In this document: positions 27,435 to 35,953 of the stretch, one piece after another
Layout of the letters: each line of letters starts with the position of its first letter
How positions within the stretch are numbered: position 1 is the first letter of the stretch
Translations under genes and position numbers: made by a program
Assembly: GCA_041488095.1 (NCBI GenBank)
Contig: JBGPOP010000011.1
Span: 52,332-116,331, forward strand
Length of the DNA stretch: 64,000 nucleotides
Origin: DASYPQ01 sp041488095
Lineage (GTDB): Bacteria; Planctomycetota; UBA1135; GCA-002686595
Direction: 5' to 3'
The notes under the pieces: generated by a model
Told to the model about the DNA's origin: nothing
Seen by the model: only the letters and a program-made list of their open reading frames with translations
Databases searched by the model: none

Positions 27435-28448
27435 TCACGACGGCGCTCCTCCGGCGGCGATCGCCTCTTCGTCCGCCGGGCGCGACGCCGCGCCGGCGCA
27501 GCGCGTGGGATCAGCTCCGCCGGCGCCGGGCGGCTCGGGCAGCCGCAGCGTGCGGATCAGCTCCGCGGCCGAGGCGACGCCCGCGCCGTCGAGGCGCGCC
27601 GAGACCTCGTCGGCCAGGCGCCCGAGCAGCCCGGGGTCGCCGAACGATGCCGTACCGATCTGCACCGCCGTGCAGCCGGCCACCATGAACTCGAGCACGT
27701 CGTCCGCGGTGAAGATCCCGCCGCAACCGATCACCGGGATCCTGACCGTGCGCGCGCACTCCCAGGCGCAGCGCAGCGCGATCGGCTTGATGCCGATCCC
27801 GGAGTAGCCGCCCTGGACCGTGTACAGCCCGGGTCGACGTGTGCGCCAGTCGACTTGCATGCCGAGCAACGTGTTCACCGCGGTGATCCCGTCCGCACCC
27901 GCCCGCTCCACGGCGAGAGCCATCTCCCCGATGCGAGAGACGTTGGGCGAGAGCTTGGCGAAGATCGGCTTCTTCGTATCGCGCCGCACGCACGCGATCA
28001 CGCGGGCAGCCATGGCCGGGTCGGTGGCGAAGGGCAGCTTGCCGTCCTGGACGTTGGGGCAGGAGAGGTTGACCTCCAGGGCGTCGACGGCGGGGTGATC
28101 GGCGAGACGTGCGGCCAGCTCGCCGAACTCCTCGACCCGTTCCCCGCCGATGTTCGTGATCACCGCGGTATCGGCCGCCTCCATCGCCGGGAGGACGTCG
28201 CGGACATAGGCGTCGATCCCGCGATTCTCCAGGCCGATCGAGTTCAGGAATCCAGCCTCGGTCTCGCGGATCCGGGGGGGCGGATTCCCCGGGCGCGGTC
28301 GGAGGGTCACGGTCTTGCTGACCAGGCCGCCGAGCTTCCTCACATCGACCAAGTGCTCCATCTCGAGCCCGTGCCCGAACGTGCCCGACGCCGACAGGAT
28401 CGGATTGCGGAGCACAAGGCTCGAGAGCGGCACGGCGAGGCGAGCCAT
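27435..28448 (-). CDS. pyrD: dihydroorotate dehydrogenase, class 1B type
   Basis: A 337-residue FMN enzyme of pyrimidine synthesis. It has the TIM-barrel start (LVLRNPILSASGTFGHGLEM), NSIGLENRGIDAYV, the active-site cysteine in VNLSCPNVQDGKLPF (Cys marks class 1; class 2 has Ser), the FMN lysine in PIFAKLSPNVSRIGE, and VIGCGGIFTADDVLEFMVAG. The partner electron-transfer subunit PyrK is not adjacent. The last 30 residues are a Pro/Gly/Ala-rich tail absent from most family members. Confidence 0.93.
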   Translation of the reverse strand: MARLAVPLSSLVLRNPILSASGTFGHGLEMEHLVDVRKLGGLVSKTVTLRPRPGNPPPRIRETEAGFLNSIGLENRGIDAYVRDVLPAMEAADTAVITNIGGERVEEFGELAARLADHPAVDALEVNLSCPNVQDGKLPFATDPAMAARVIACVRRDTKKPIFAKLSPNVSRIGEMALAVERAGADGITAVNTLLGMQVDWRTRRPGLYTVQGGYSGIGIKPIALRCAWECARTVRIPVIGCGGIFTADDVLEFMVAGCTAVQIGTASFGDPGLLGRLADEVSARLDGAGVASAAELIRTLRLPEPPGAGGADPTRCAGAASRPADEEAIAAGGAPS

Positions 28449-28503
28449 GAGGCCCGCAATCTAATGGAGCCGCCGCGGGCGGGCAACGTCGCCAAGGGCC
28501 GGG

Positions 28504-29172
28504 TCAGGCCGACCCGTCCGCTCGGACAGGCTCCTTCTTCTCCCCGCGGAAGCTCGAGAGCAGCAGGAGCGCCGCGCCGATGGTGATGCACGAATCGGCC
28601 ACGTTGAAGGTCGGGAAGTGCCAGTCCAACGTGCCGAAGTAGACATCGATGAAGTCGCGGACCATCCCGAAGGGACGGCCGTCGTGCGGTGCGTCGAGAA
28701 ACAGGTTGTCGTACAGGTTGCCGAGCGCGCCGCCGAGCACGAGCACGAGCGCGGCCGTGAACCAGGGCCGGCCCCGGGGCGTGCGCACGAGCAGCCAGAT
28801 CAGGAACAGCGCCGCCGCGGAGCGCCCGAACACGAGGAACCGGGGGAACGACTGGAGCTGCCCGAACGCCGCGCCGGCGTTCTGCGATTTCATGAACGTC
28901 AGCCAGCCGTCCGCGAGCGGATGGCGCCCGTGAAGATGCGAGTCGTAGACCAGGCCGCCTTCGGATTGCAGGCGCTCGAGCCAGGCGAACACCCGGGCCT
29001 TGCTCCACAGATCGAACAGGACAAGGAACCCGGCGATCGCGAGCCGCGCGGCGACGGTGGCGAGGCGCGGCCGGCCGAGCGCCGCGGCGGTCGCGCCGGG
29101 AGAGTCGGTCGGGACCGGAGCCTGCGCCTTGGCCGCGAGGCCCGTCTCCGCCTGCGGAGCAGTGCTGTTCAT
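28504..29172 (-). CDS. lspA: lipoprotein signal peptidase (signal peptidase II)
   Basis: A 222-residue inner-membrane aspartyl protease that cleaves prolipoproteins. The ATG at 29172 adds a cytoplasmic Ala/Pro-rich extension of about 40 residues before the first helix (LAIAGFLVLFDLWSKARVFA). Family motifs: KSQNAGAAFG, ALGNLYDNLFLDAPHDGRPF, VRDFIDVYFG with the first catalytic Asp, and FNVADSCITIG with the second. It follows the DksA-like gene by 31 bp on the same strand, an arrangement seen in several phyla. Confidence 0.93.
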   Translation of the reverse strand: MNSTAPQAETGLAAKAQAPVPTDSPGATAAALGRPRLATVAARLAIAGFLVLFDLWSKARVFAWLERLQSEGGLVYDSHLHGRHPLADGWLTFMKSQNAGAAFGQLQSFPRFLVFGRSAAALFLIWLLVRTPRGRPWFTAALVLVLGGALGNLYDNLFLDAPHDGRPFGMVRDFIDVYFGTLDWHFPTFNVADSCITIGAALLLLSSFRGEKKEPVRADGSA

Positions 29173-29203
29173 GGCCGCGGGCGCGGTCCGCTCCGCCGCA
29201 GGC

Positions 29204-29572
29204 TCAGAGCGAGGCCTGATCCTCCTTGCGCTGACACTCGATGCAGTTGCGGGCGTGCGGCACGAGGCGGAGGCGCTCCTTGAGGATGCCTTCGCTGCAG
29301 CTCTCGCACGTGCCGTAGTTCCCGCTCTTGATCCGCTCGAGGGCCTGGAGCACCTCGCGCACGGTCGACTCGTCGCGCTCGAGCAGCTCCAGGCTGAACT
29401 CCTGGAAATAGCTGTCCGTCCCGCCGTCGGCGTTGGCTTCCAGCGAGGCCGTGCGATCGCCGAGCGCCTCCTGCTCGAGCTTGTCCATGTCGCCCGTGAG
29501 CGCCCCCAGGAGCATCCTGAGCCGCTGCTGGTACTCCGCGAGTTCCTTCGGGGTGAGCTGCTTCTTCGGCAT
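29204..29572 (-). CDS. DksA/TraR-family zinc-finger regulator
   Basis: A 122-residue protein with an N-terminal coiled coil (PKELAEYQQRLRMLLGALTG) and a C-terminal four-cysteine zinc finger (TCESCSEGILKERLRLVPHA then NCIEC). Proteins of this family enter the secondary channel of RNA polymerase and change initiation, often with ppGpp. The coiled-coil tip, where DksA has DxxDxA, reads EANADGGTDSYFQE, so the classical tip is not preserved and DksA activity is uncertain. Precedes lspA by 31 bp. Confidence 0.88.
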   Translation of the reverse strand: MPKKQLTPKELAEYQQRLRMLLGALTGDMDKLEQEALGDRTASLEANADGGTDSYFQEFSLELLERDESTVREVLQALERIKSGNYGTCESCSEGILKERLRLVPHARNCIECQRKEDQASL

Positions 29573-29797
29573 GGGGTGAGCGTCGTGGAGGGTGGCCTGG
29601 CCCGCCGCGGATCCCGCGCGGATCGGGGTCTCGGGCCGTTCGAGAGGGCGGGGAGTATAGGGGCGGGTCCTGTGCTCCTCAAGCACCGCGAGAGGCTCTC
29701 GTGCGGCTGTTCGAAAGGGCTCGGTTGCCGATCGCGCGCCCTCGACCGCGGCTCGCACGGCCTTGAATCGCCCGCCCCCGAGGGCGAGGCTGCTCCC

Positions 29798-30754
29798 GTG
29801 CCCCGTTCCGTCGTGCCGCCCCGGCCGGCGAGGAAGAACGCTCCTCGTCCGAGCCTGCCCGAGGACCTCGCCCTGGCGCTCTCCGATTTTCAGGAGGCCC
29901 TGCGCGTCGAGGCCGGCCTGGCCCGCAACACGCTCGCGGCCTACCGCTCCGACCTGTCCGCGTTCCTGGCCTTCGTCGCCGCGCGCGGCGCGCGCCGTTG
30001 CGGTTCGATCCGCGCCGGTCACGTCGTCGACTGGCTGGCCGATCGGCGCGAGAGAGGGCTGGCCGAGGCCACCCTCGCGCGCGGGCTCTCGGCGCTGCGG
30101 ATGATGATGAGGCACCTCGCGCGGGAAGGCCGGATCCAGCGCGATCCGACCGCGCTGATCGCGGCGCCGGTGCTGCGGTCGGCGCTGCCTCGGACGCTCG
30201 CGGTCGACGAGGTCGAGCGGCTGCTCGAGGCGCCGCACGGAGGAGGCTGGAAGGCGGAGCGCGATCGGGCGCTGCTCGAGGTGATCTACGCCTGCGGGGC
30301 GCGGGTCAGCGAGGCCGTGGGGCTGCGGACCGGGGAGATCGAGCCGAGCCTGAGGGTCTTGCGCCTCACGGGGAAGGGCTCGAAGACGCGCGTCGTGCCG
30401 CTGGGCGAGAGAGCCAGGCAAGCCCTCGAGGTCTGGATGGCCGGCGGCCGGGCGCGCCGGCCCGGTTCCGCGCGCACTCCCGAGGTGTTCCTGACGAAGA
30501 GCGGACGGCCGATGACCCGCGTCGACGCGTGGCGCGCGGTCAAGGCCGCTGCGGCGCGAGCCGGGCTCTCGACGGACATCTCGCCGCACACGCTGAGGCA
30601 TTCGTTCGCGACGCACCTCGTCGAAGGCGGGGCGGACCTGCGCAGCGTGCAGGAGATGCTGGGGCATGTGTCGATCCGGACGACGGAGGTGTACACGCAC
30701 GTCGACGCCGAGCACGTGACGAGCCTGCACCGGCTGTATCACCCCAGGGCGTGA
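29798..30754 (+). CDS. XerC/XerD-type tyrosine recombinase
   Basis: A 318-residue tyrosine recombinase. The N-terminal SAM-like core-binding domain (LSDFQEALRVEAGLARNTLA then YRSDLSAFLAFV) precedes the catalytic domain. All catalytic residues are visible: Arg in YACGARVSEAVGL, Lys in TGKGSKTRVVPLGERA, His-x-x-Arg in HTLRHSFATHLVEGG, His in MLGHVSIRTTEVYTH, and the nucleophile Tyr in the last of these. Length and full-length single-gene form suggest the chromosomal dif-site resolvase rather than a phage integrase. Start is a GTG at 29798 or 29813. A large palindromic element begins 22 bp after its stop. Confidence 0.9.
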   Translation: MPRSVVPPRPARKNAPRPSLPEDLALALSDFQEALRVEAGLARNTLAAYRSDLSAFLAFVAARGARRCGSIRAGHVVDWLADRRERGLAEATLARGLSALRMMMRHLAREGRIQRDPTALIAAPVLRSALPRTLAVDEVERLLEAPHGGGWKAERDRALLEVIYACGARVSEAVGLRTGEIEPSLRVLRLTGKGSKTRVVPLGERARQALEVWMAGGRARRPGSARTPEVFLTKSGRPMTRVDAWRAVKAAAARAGLSTDISPHTLRHSFATHLVEGGADLRSVQEMLGHVSIRTTEVYTHVDAEHVTSLHRLYHPRA

Positions 30755-30776
30755 GGGAATCCCCGACGAGGGAGAG

Positions 30777-31037
30777 GTCCGCCCTTGAACTCCGGTTTCG
30801 GCCCGCCGTCTGCGGCGGGGCGAAAGCGGAGTCCGGCGGGCGGGGTCACTCTGCCCGCCGTTCGGTGTCGCGTTGCGCCGCAGCTGCCTTGGCGTCCGCG
30901 CAGGTGCTCGATGGCGATCGCCACGGCAGATGAGACGCAACTCGCAACCGCACGGCGGCGCCACTGACGGGCGCCGCCGGACTCCGCTTTCGCCCCGCCG
31001 CAGACGGCGGGCCGAAACCGGAGTTCAAGTGGCGGAC
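30777..31037. repeat. 261-bp palindromic (inverted-repeat) element between convergent genes
   Basis: Outer arms 30784-30839 and 30974-31029 are perfectly complementary over 56 bp; GTCCGCC/GGCGGAC at 30777-30783 and 31031-31037 extends the match after a 1-nt offset. Inner arms (about 30840-30890 and 30920-30973) are complementary with mismatches, leaving a loop of roughly 30 nt around a GCGATCGC core. It sits between the stops of the recombinase and desaturase genes. Both strands start an open frame with the same first 18 residues (MNSGFGPPSAAGRKRSPA), which follows from the symmetry and is not evidence of a gene. A MITE-like or REP-like element, or a bidirectional terminator, is possible. Confidence 0.85.
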
Positions 31038-31044
31038 TCGACCC

Positions 31045-31953
31045 TCACCGAGTGCTCTCCGCGACTCGAGCCACGCGATGTCTCTTGACCTCCGTCGCCA
31101 GCCCGGCCTTCTCCAACCCCACGATCACCCACCACCCGACGTCGACCTGCTTCCACGTCCATCCCAACCGCGCCGACCCGGGCCGCGCGTGATGATTCCC
31201 ATGCCAGTTCTCGCCCTGGAACGCGTGCACCGGCGCCAGCCAGAACAGGTTCTGGCTGGAGTCCTCGCCCGCCGCGATCCCCTTCCTCATGTGCGCGATC
31301 GAGTTCACGAAGCACTGCGCGTGGAGCGAGAAGACCAGCCGGATCGCGCCGAGCCAGAAGAAGGCGGCCCACCCGAAGGGAAGTCCGACCAGGAACGAGA
31401 GGGTCAGGATCAGGATCTGCCAGCGCGTCCAGAATCGGTAGAAGCCCGTGTCGAGGTCGGGAGCCCAGCGGGGAACGGAGCCCTGCTCCGACTGCCACAG
31501 CCAGCGCAGGTGGGACCACCAGAAGCCGCCCGTGCGCGGGCTCGAGACGTCTCCCTCCTTGTCCGCCCGCGCGTGGTGCAGCCGGTGGTTGGCGGTCCAG
31601 GTCGCAGGCGAACCGGAGCCGTTGAAGATCGCCAGAGCGATGAGGACGAACTCCACCGACGGGTGCAGCCGGAGTGAGCGGTGCGCCAGGGTTCGGTGAT
31701 AGCCGACGGTCGTGCCGAGGCCGCCGAGCCACATCAGCGCGTACGCCCCGGCGAAGATCCCCCAACCCGGCAGAGGGAACAGGATCAGGCCCAGAATGGC
31801 AAAGGCGTGGATGGTGCCGATCCAGAAGAGCGTCCAGCCTTCGCCCGGCTGCCAGCGCAGCCAGCTCCAGGTCCAGGGCGGCGCCTCGACGGCGAGCGCG
31901 GAGGCGCCGCGTGCCGCGGAGGGTTCGTGATCGTTCTGCCCCTCGGATTGCAT
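31045..31953 (-). CDS. membrane fatty acid desaturase (delta-9/stearoyl-type)
   Basis: A 302-residue di-iron membrane desaturase. The three histidine boxes are GYHRTLAHRSL (HxxxxH), TANHRLHHARAD (HxxHH) and ENWHGNHHARPGSA (HxxHH), matching the acyl-CoA/acyl-lipid delta-9 family. About four hydrophobic helices flank them (for example AFAILGLILFPLPGWGIFAG). It would introduce a double bond into acyl chains and tune membrane fluidity. The N-terminal 25 residues are polar. Its stop lies 8 bp from the palindromic element. Confidence 0.92.
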   Translation of the reverse strand: MQSEGQNDHEPSAARGASALAVEAPPWTWSWLRWQPGEGWTLFWIGTIHAFAILGLILFPLPGWGIFAGAYALMWLGGLGTTVGYHRTLAHRSLRLHPSVEFVLIALAIFNGSGSPATWTANHRLHHARADKEGDVSSPRTGGFWWSHLRWLWQSEQGSVPRWAPDLDTGFYRFWTRWQILILTLSFLVGLPFGWAAFFWLGAIRLVFSLHAQCFVNSIAHMRKGIAAGEDSSQNLFWLAPVHAFQGENWHGNHHARPGSARLGWTWKQVDVGWWVIVGLEKAGLATEVKRHRVARVAESTR

Positions 31954-32074
31954 TCAGGGGCTATCGGGCAGAGCGGGCGAAAAGATGATGGGCGCTGCGG
32001 GCAATCAATCTCCAGAAGTTCACGGGCCCACTCTACCCCGGCGGGAAGGGGCCCCCGCTCGACATTCCCGGGAC

Positions 32075-33919
32075 TTACTGGTCGCGCGCCAGATGCTCGC
32101 GGATCGCGGTCGCGAGCCCCGCTCCGATGCCCGGCAGCGCCGCGATCTGCTCCAGGCTGGCCGCCCGGATGCCGTGCACGCTGCCGAAGCGCGAGAGCAG
32201 CGCCTTGCGCCGCGCCGGGCCGACCCCCGGGATCGAGTCGAGCTGCGAGCGGATCTTCCCGCGCTCCTTGCGGTGGTAGGTGATCGCGAAGCGGTGGGCC
32301 TCGTCGCGGATGCGCTCGAGCAGGTGACGCACCGCGCTGTGGCGCGGGAGCTCGATCGGGTCGCGCGCGCCGGGAAGGAACACGCGCTCCTCGCTCTCGG
32401 CCTTGCGGCTGCCCTTCACCCGGCGTTCCGGCCGCGCCTTGGCCAGGGCGATCATGGCGACGTCGAAGGCCCCGGCCTCCTCGCGCGCCTCGAGCGCGCT
32501 CTCGAGCTGGGCCACGCCGCCGTCGATCACCACGAGGTCGGGCAGCTCCCCGATCTCCACCCCGCCCCGCAGGCTGCGCAGGACGACCTCGCGCATCGAG
32601 GCGAAGTCGTCCTGGCCCGCGACTCCGCGGACCTTGAAGCGGCGGTAGCCGTCCTTGTCCGCGTGGCCGGAGCGGAAGCGCACGCGGCTCGCGACCACGC
32701 TCGAGCCCTGGAGGTTCGAGATGTCGAAGCCGTCGACGACCTCGGGAGGCGCGTCGAGGTGGAGGAGCTTGGCGAGCTCGGAGAGCGCCGTTTGCTCCGC
32801 GGTTCCTTCCCTTTCAAGGCGCAAGAGCTCCGCGCGCGCGTTTTCGCCGGCGAGATCGAGCATGCGGGCGCGCTCGCCGCCTTTGGGAACGACGATGCGC
32901 ACGCCCTGCCCGAGCGCGGTCTCGAGGAGCGCGCGGTCGGCGGGCTCGCAGGGCAGCACGAGCTCCTCGGGGACCTCGCGGATGCCGCCGGCGTAGAGCG
33001 CGGTGACGACGCTGTGGAGCAGCTCGGGGTCGGGGAGCTGGGAGCAAAGGGCATGCGAGCGGCTCTCCGCGAGACGCCGGTCGCGGAACCCGAGTCGGTG
33101 GACGACGGCCTGGTCCCCGTGTCGTGCGAGGTGGAGCACGTCGCGCCTCACGCGGTCGCGCGGCACGGCGGCCTGGCCCTCAAGAGTCCCGCGCAGCGCA
33201 GCCAAGCGATCGCGCCAGGCGGCGGCGCGCTCGTACTCGTGGCGCGCAGATGCCTCTCGCATCCGTGCGCTGAGCTCGCGCTCGACCTCGTCGGCCTCGC
33301 CGGAGAGGACGCGAGCGGCCTTCTCGACGAGGCCGACGTATTCGTCTTCGCCGATCAGGCCGACGCAAGGGGCCGAGCACAGGCCGATCGGGTGCTTGAT
33401 GCACGGCCGCGAGCGGTGATTCATCACGCTGTCGGGGCAGTCCCGCAGCGGGACGACGCGGTGGAGGGCCGCGAGCGTGGCGCGAGCAGATCGCGCTCCG
33501 GCGTAGGGTCCGAAGAGGCGCGTGCGACCGGACGCGCCGGCCTTGGGTGAGTGCGCGCGGACGAACTTGAGGCGCGGAAAACGCTCGTCGAGGTCCAGGC
33601 GCAGCATGAGGAAGGACTTGTCGTCCTTGAGATGGATGTTGTGCGGTGGCTTGTGGGTCTTGATCAGCGCGTCCTCGAGGAGGAGCGCTTCCTTCTCGGT
33701 GCGCGTGACGATCGTCTCGACCTCGCGCGCGTCCTTCTCCATGAAGCGGATCAGGAGGCGCTCGTCCTCGCCCATGCGGCGGTAGCTGCGCAAGCGCGCG
33801 CGGAGGTCGGAGGCCTTGCCGATGTAGAGCACCCGGCCTTCGGCGCTCTTGAAGAGGTAGACGCCCGGACGCTCGGGCACGCCGGAGAGGTCAGGATCGC
33901 TGGACCAGACGATGGTCAT
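32075..33919 (-). CDS. uvrC: excinuclease ABC subunit C
   Basis: A 614-residue UvrC. Domains in order: GIY-YIG nuclease (PGVYLFKSAEGRVLYIGKAS) for the 3' incision; a cysteine cluster near RPCIKHPIGLCSAPCVGLI; the UvrB-binding helix hairpin (ARHEYERAAAWRDRLAALRG); the RNase H-like nuclease with VDGFDISNLQGS and LVVIDGGVAQLE and a later His in ITYHRKERGKI for the 5' incision; and a tandem helix-hairpin-helix (IPGVGPARRKALLSRFGS and LPGIGAGLATAI). All catalytic residues appear intact. uvrB lies 2 kb away with an unrelated secreted-protein gene between them. Confidence 0.97.
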   Translation of the reverse strand: MTIVWSSDPDLSGVPERPGVYLFKSAEGRVLYIGKASDLRARLRSYRRMGEDERLLIRFMEKDAREVETIVTRTEKEALLLEDALIKTHKPPHNIHLKDDKSFLMLRLDLDERFPRLKFVRAHSPKAGASGRTRLFGPYAGARSARATLAALHRVVPLRDCPDSVMNHRSRPCIKHPIGLCSAPCVGLIGEDEYVGLVEKAARVLSGEADEVERELSARMREASARHEYERAAAWRDRLAALRGTLEGQAAVPRDRVRRDVLHLARHGDQAVVHRLGFRDRRLAESRSHALCSQLPDPELLHSVVTALYAGGIREVPEELVLPCEPADRALLETALGQGVRIVVPKGGERARMLDLAGENARAELLRLEREGTAEQTALSELAKLLHLDAPPEVVDGFDISNLQGSSVVASRVRFRSGHADKDGYRRFKVRGVAGQDDFASMREVVLRSLRGGVEIGELPDLVVIDGGVAQLESALEAREEAGAFDVAMIALAKARPERRVKGSRKAESEERVFLPGARDPIELPRHSAVRHLLERIRDEAHRFAITYHRKERGKIRSQLDSIPGVGPARRKALLSRFGSVHGIRAASLEQIAALPGIGAGLATAIREHLARDQ

Positions 33920-34086
33920 GCGGAGCCGCCTCCCATGGCCTCCAATCTAGCCGTCGATGGGGAATCACGAGTCGCCAGGCCGCCCTCTAGCAGAACCGGA
34001 CTCGTGCGTGAGACACCAGGCTCCTTGGTTCGACCATCTCGTGTGAGGAATCGTGAGCGGCGCTAGAATCAAGAAAGAGGAGCCCA

Positions 34087-35901
34087 ATGGACGCAGCGAT
34101 GGGGTGCAGGGAGGCTTTTCTTCTTGTTGCGATCCTCTGCGGTTCAGCCCGCGGCCAGAGCGGGCAAACGAGCTGCGTGAGCGTCGACCCTCTGGGCGCG
34201 CCCGGGAACGACGTGTCCGGCTACTTCGGGATGTCCATCTCTGCTGACGGCCGATACGTCGCGTTCTGGAGCTACGCAACGAACCTCGTGCCGGGGAACA
34301 CGAACGCGTACTCGGACATTTTCGTTCGCAACCGTCAGACTGGGACGACCGAACGCGTGAGCATCGACTCCGCTGGCGTGGAGGGGAACAATGCGAGCTT
34401 GTCCCCCTCCATCTCCGCCGACGGTCGCTACGTGGCGTTCCAAAGCTACGCGACCAACCTCGTTCCAGGGGACACGAACGGATACCCGGACATCTTCGTC
34501 CGCGACAGACAAAGCGGGCTGACGAGCCTCGTCAGCATCGACTCGGCAGGGGCCCAGGGGAATGGCGGCAGCTACTCACCCTCCCTATCCGCGGATGGCC
34601 GCTTCGTCGCATTCTGGAGCGAGGCAAGCAACCTGGTTCCGGTGGACGCGAACGGTACCAGGGACATTTTCGTTCGCGACCGGCAGAGCGGGCGGACCAG
34701 CCTCGTCAGCGTCGATTCCACGGGGGCGCAAGCGAATGGCGAGAGCCTCTCTCCATCCATCTCCGCTGACGGCCGCTTCGTGGCATTCGAGAGCCGCGCG
34801 ACCAACCTCGTTCCAGGGGACTCCAACGCGTCCAGAGACGTCTTCGTCCGCGACCGGCAGGGAGGGGTGACGACCCGCGTAAGCGTCGACTCGGCCGGGG
34901 CGGAGGTCGTCTACGACAGCACCGGGCCCTCGATCAGCGCGGACGGTCGCTACGTGGCGTTCCAGAGCGACGCGACCAACCTCGTTCCTGGGGACACGAA
35001 CGGATACCCGGACATCTTCGTCCGCGATCGACAAGTCGCGCGGACGATCCGCGTCAGCGTCGATTCCGCGGGGGCACAGGGGAACGGCCCCTCGGGCCTC
35101 TCCCCCGCCGTGTCCATTTCCGCCGACGGTCGCCACGTACTGTTCGCCAGCGCCGCGACCAACCTCGTCCCGGGGGATACCAACGCCACCGCGGACGTCT
35201 TCGTCCACGACCTCCGGAGCGGGCAGACCCGCCGGGTCAGCGTCGATACCGGCGGGATGGAGGGGAACTCCTACAGCTATCCCGGCACCATCTCCTCGGA
35301 CGGTCGCTGGGCGACCTTCGGGAGCCCTGCGACCAATTTCGTCCCCGGAGACACGAACGGATACCCGGATGTCTTCGTCCGTGACGGCGATGCCACCAGC
35401 TTCACGAGCTTCTGCGATCCGGGCCTCTCCGGCGTGATCCCCTGCCCCTGCTCGAATCCGCCCGCCGGTCCGGACCGCGGCTGCGACAACTCCTCCGCCA
35501 CGGGAGGCGCAGCGCTCTCTGCCTCGGGCGTGGCCAACCTGTCGATGGACAGTCTGGTGTTCATGACGAGCAGCGAGAGGCCGACCGCGCTGAGCATCGT
35601 CTTGCAGGGCAGCGCCTCGATCCCTTCGGGCGCCGTCTATGGTCAGGGCGTGCGCTGTGTCGGCGGCACGTTCGAGCGCCTTTTCGTCAAGACCGCCTCG
35701 GGAGGAAGCATCACGGCGCCCGACTTCGGCGCAGGCGATCCCACCGTCTCGGCGCGCTCGGCGGCGCGGGGCGATCCGATCCAGCCCGGCCAGAGCCGGT
35801 TCTACTGGGTCTACTACCGCGACGCTGTCGTGCTGGGAGGATGCTCCGCCTCGAGCACGTTCAACGCGACGCAGTCCGGACAAGTGGGATGGTGGCCCTA
35901 G
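34087..35901 (+). CDS. secreted seven-repeat beta-propeller protein with planctomycete-type Cys-rich tail
   Basis: A 604-residue exported protein: signal peptide (CREAFLLVAILCGSARGQ), then seven consecutive units of about 53-55 residues of the pattern SISADGRYVAFQSYATNLVP, GDTNGYPDIFVRDRQSG and VSVDSAGAQGN. These are TolB/PD40-like blades, and seven would close a propeller. The DTN/DAN loops (GDTNGYPDIF) resemble acidic calcium-binding loops. The last 170 residues begin with a Cys-rich stretch (SFCDPGLSGVIPCPCSN) and form a beta-rich domain seen at the C-terminus of many planctomycete extracellular proteins. A GAGGAG ribosome-binding site lies 7 bp before the ATG. It stands alone on the plus strand between uvrC and uvrB. 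Function unknown; binding or surface display is inferred. Confidence 0.8.
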   Translation: MDAAMGCREAFLLVAILCGSARGQSGQTSCVSVDPLGAPGNDVSGYFGMSISADGRYVAFWSYATNLVPGNTNAYSDIFVRNRQTGTTERVSIDSAGVEGNNASLSPSISADGRYVAFQSYATNLVPGDTNGYPDIFVRDRQSGLTSLVSIDSAGAQGNGGSYSPSLSADGRFVAFWSEASNLVPVDANGTRDIFVRDRQSGRTSLVSVDSTGAQANGESLSPSISADGRFVAFESRATNLVPGDSNASRDVFVRDRQGGVTTRVSVDSAGAEVVYDSTGPSISADGRYVAFQSDATNLVPGDTNGYPDIFVRDRQVARTIRVSVDSAGAQGNGPSGLSPAVSISADGRHVLFASAATNLVPGDTNATADVFVHDLRSGQTRRVSVDTGGMEGNSYSYPGTISSDGRWATFGSPATNFVPGDTNGYPDVFVRDGDATSFTSFCDPGLSGVIPCPCSNPPAGPDRGCDNSSATGGAALSASGVANLSMDSLVFMTSSERPTALSIVLQGSASIPSGAVYGQGVRCVGGTFERLFVKTASGGSITAPDFGAGDPTVSARSAARGDPIQPGQSRFYWVYYRDAVVLGGCSASSTFNATQSGQVGWWP

Positions 35902-35953
35902 GTGCGCTGGTGGTGCCCTCGCGCGTGCACAAACCAGTGCTTCGACGCTCGCG

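Noticed and set aside
29798..30754. Integrase of the tRNA-Cys island
   Set aside because: The gene is 11 kb away from the island, has the size and layout of a chromosomal XerC/XerD protein, and is not inside the repeat-bounded segment.
30785..31028. Two opposite small frames beginning with the same peptide (MNSGFGPPSAAGRKRSPA)
   Set aside because: The identity is a direct consequence of the inverted repeat; composition is not protein-like and neither frame has a ribosome-binding site.
30777..31037. CRISPR array or dif site beside the Xer recombinase
   Set aside because: The structure is one large inverted repeat, not a series of direct repeats with spacers, and no 28-bp dif-like XerC/XerD motif was recognised.
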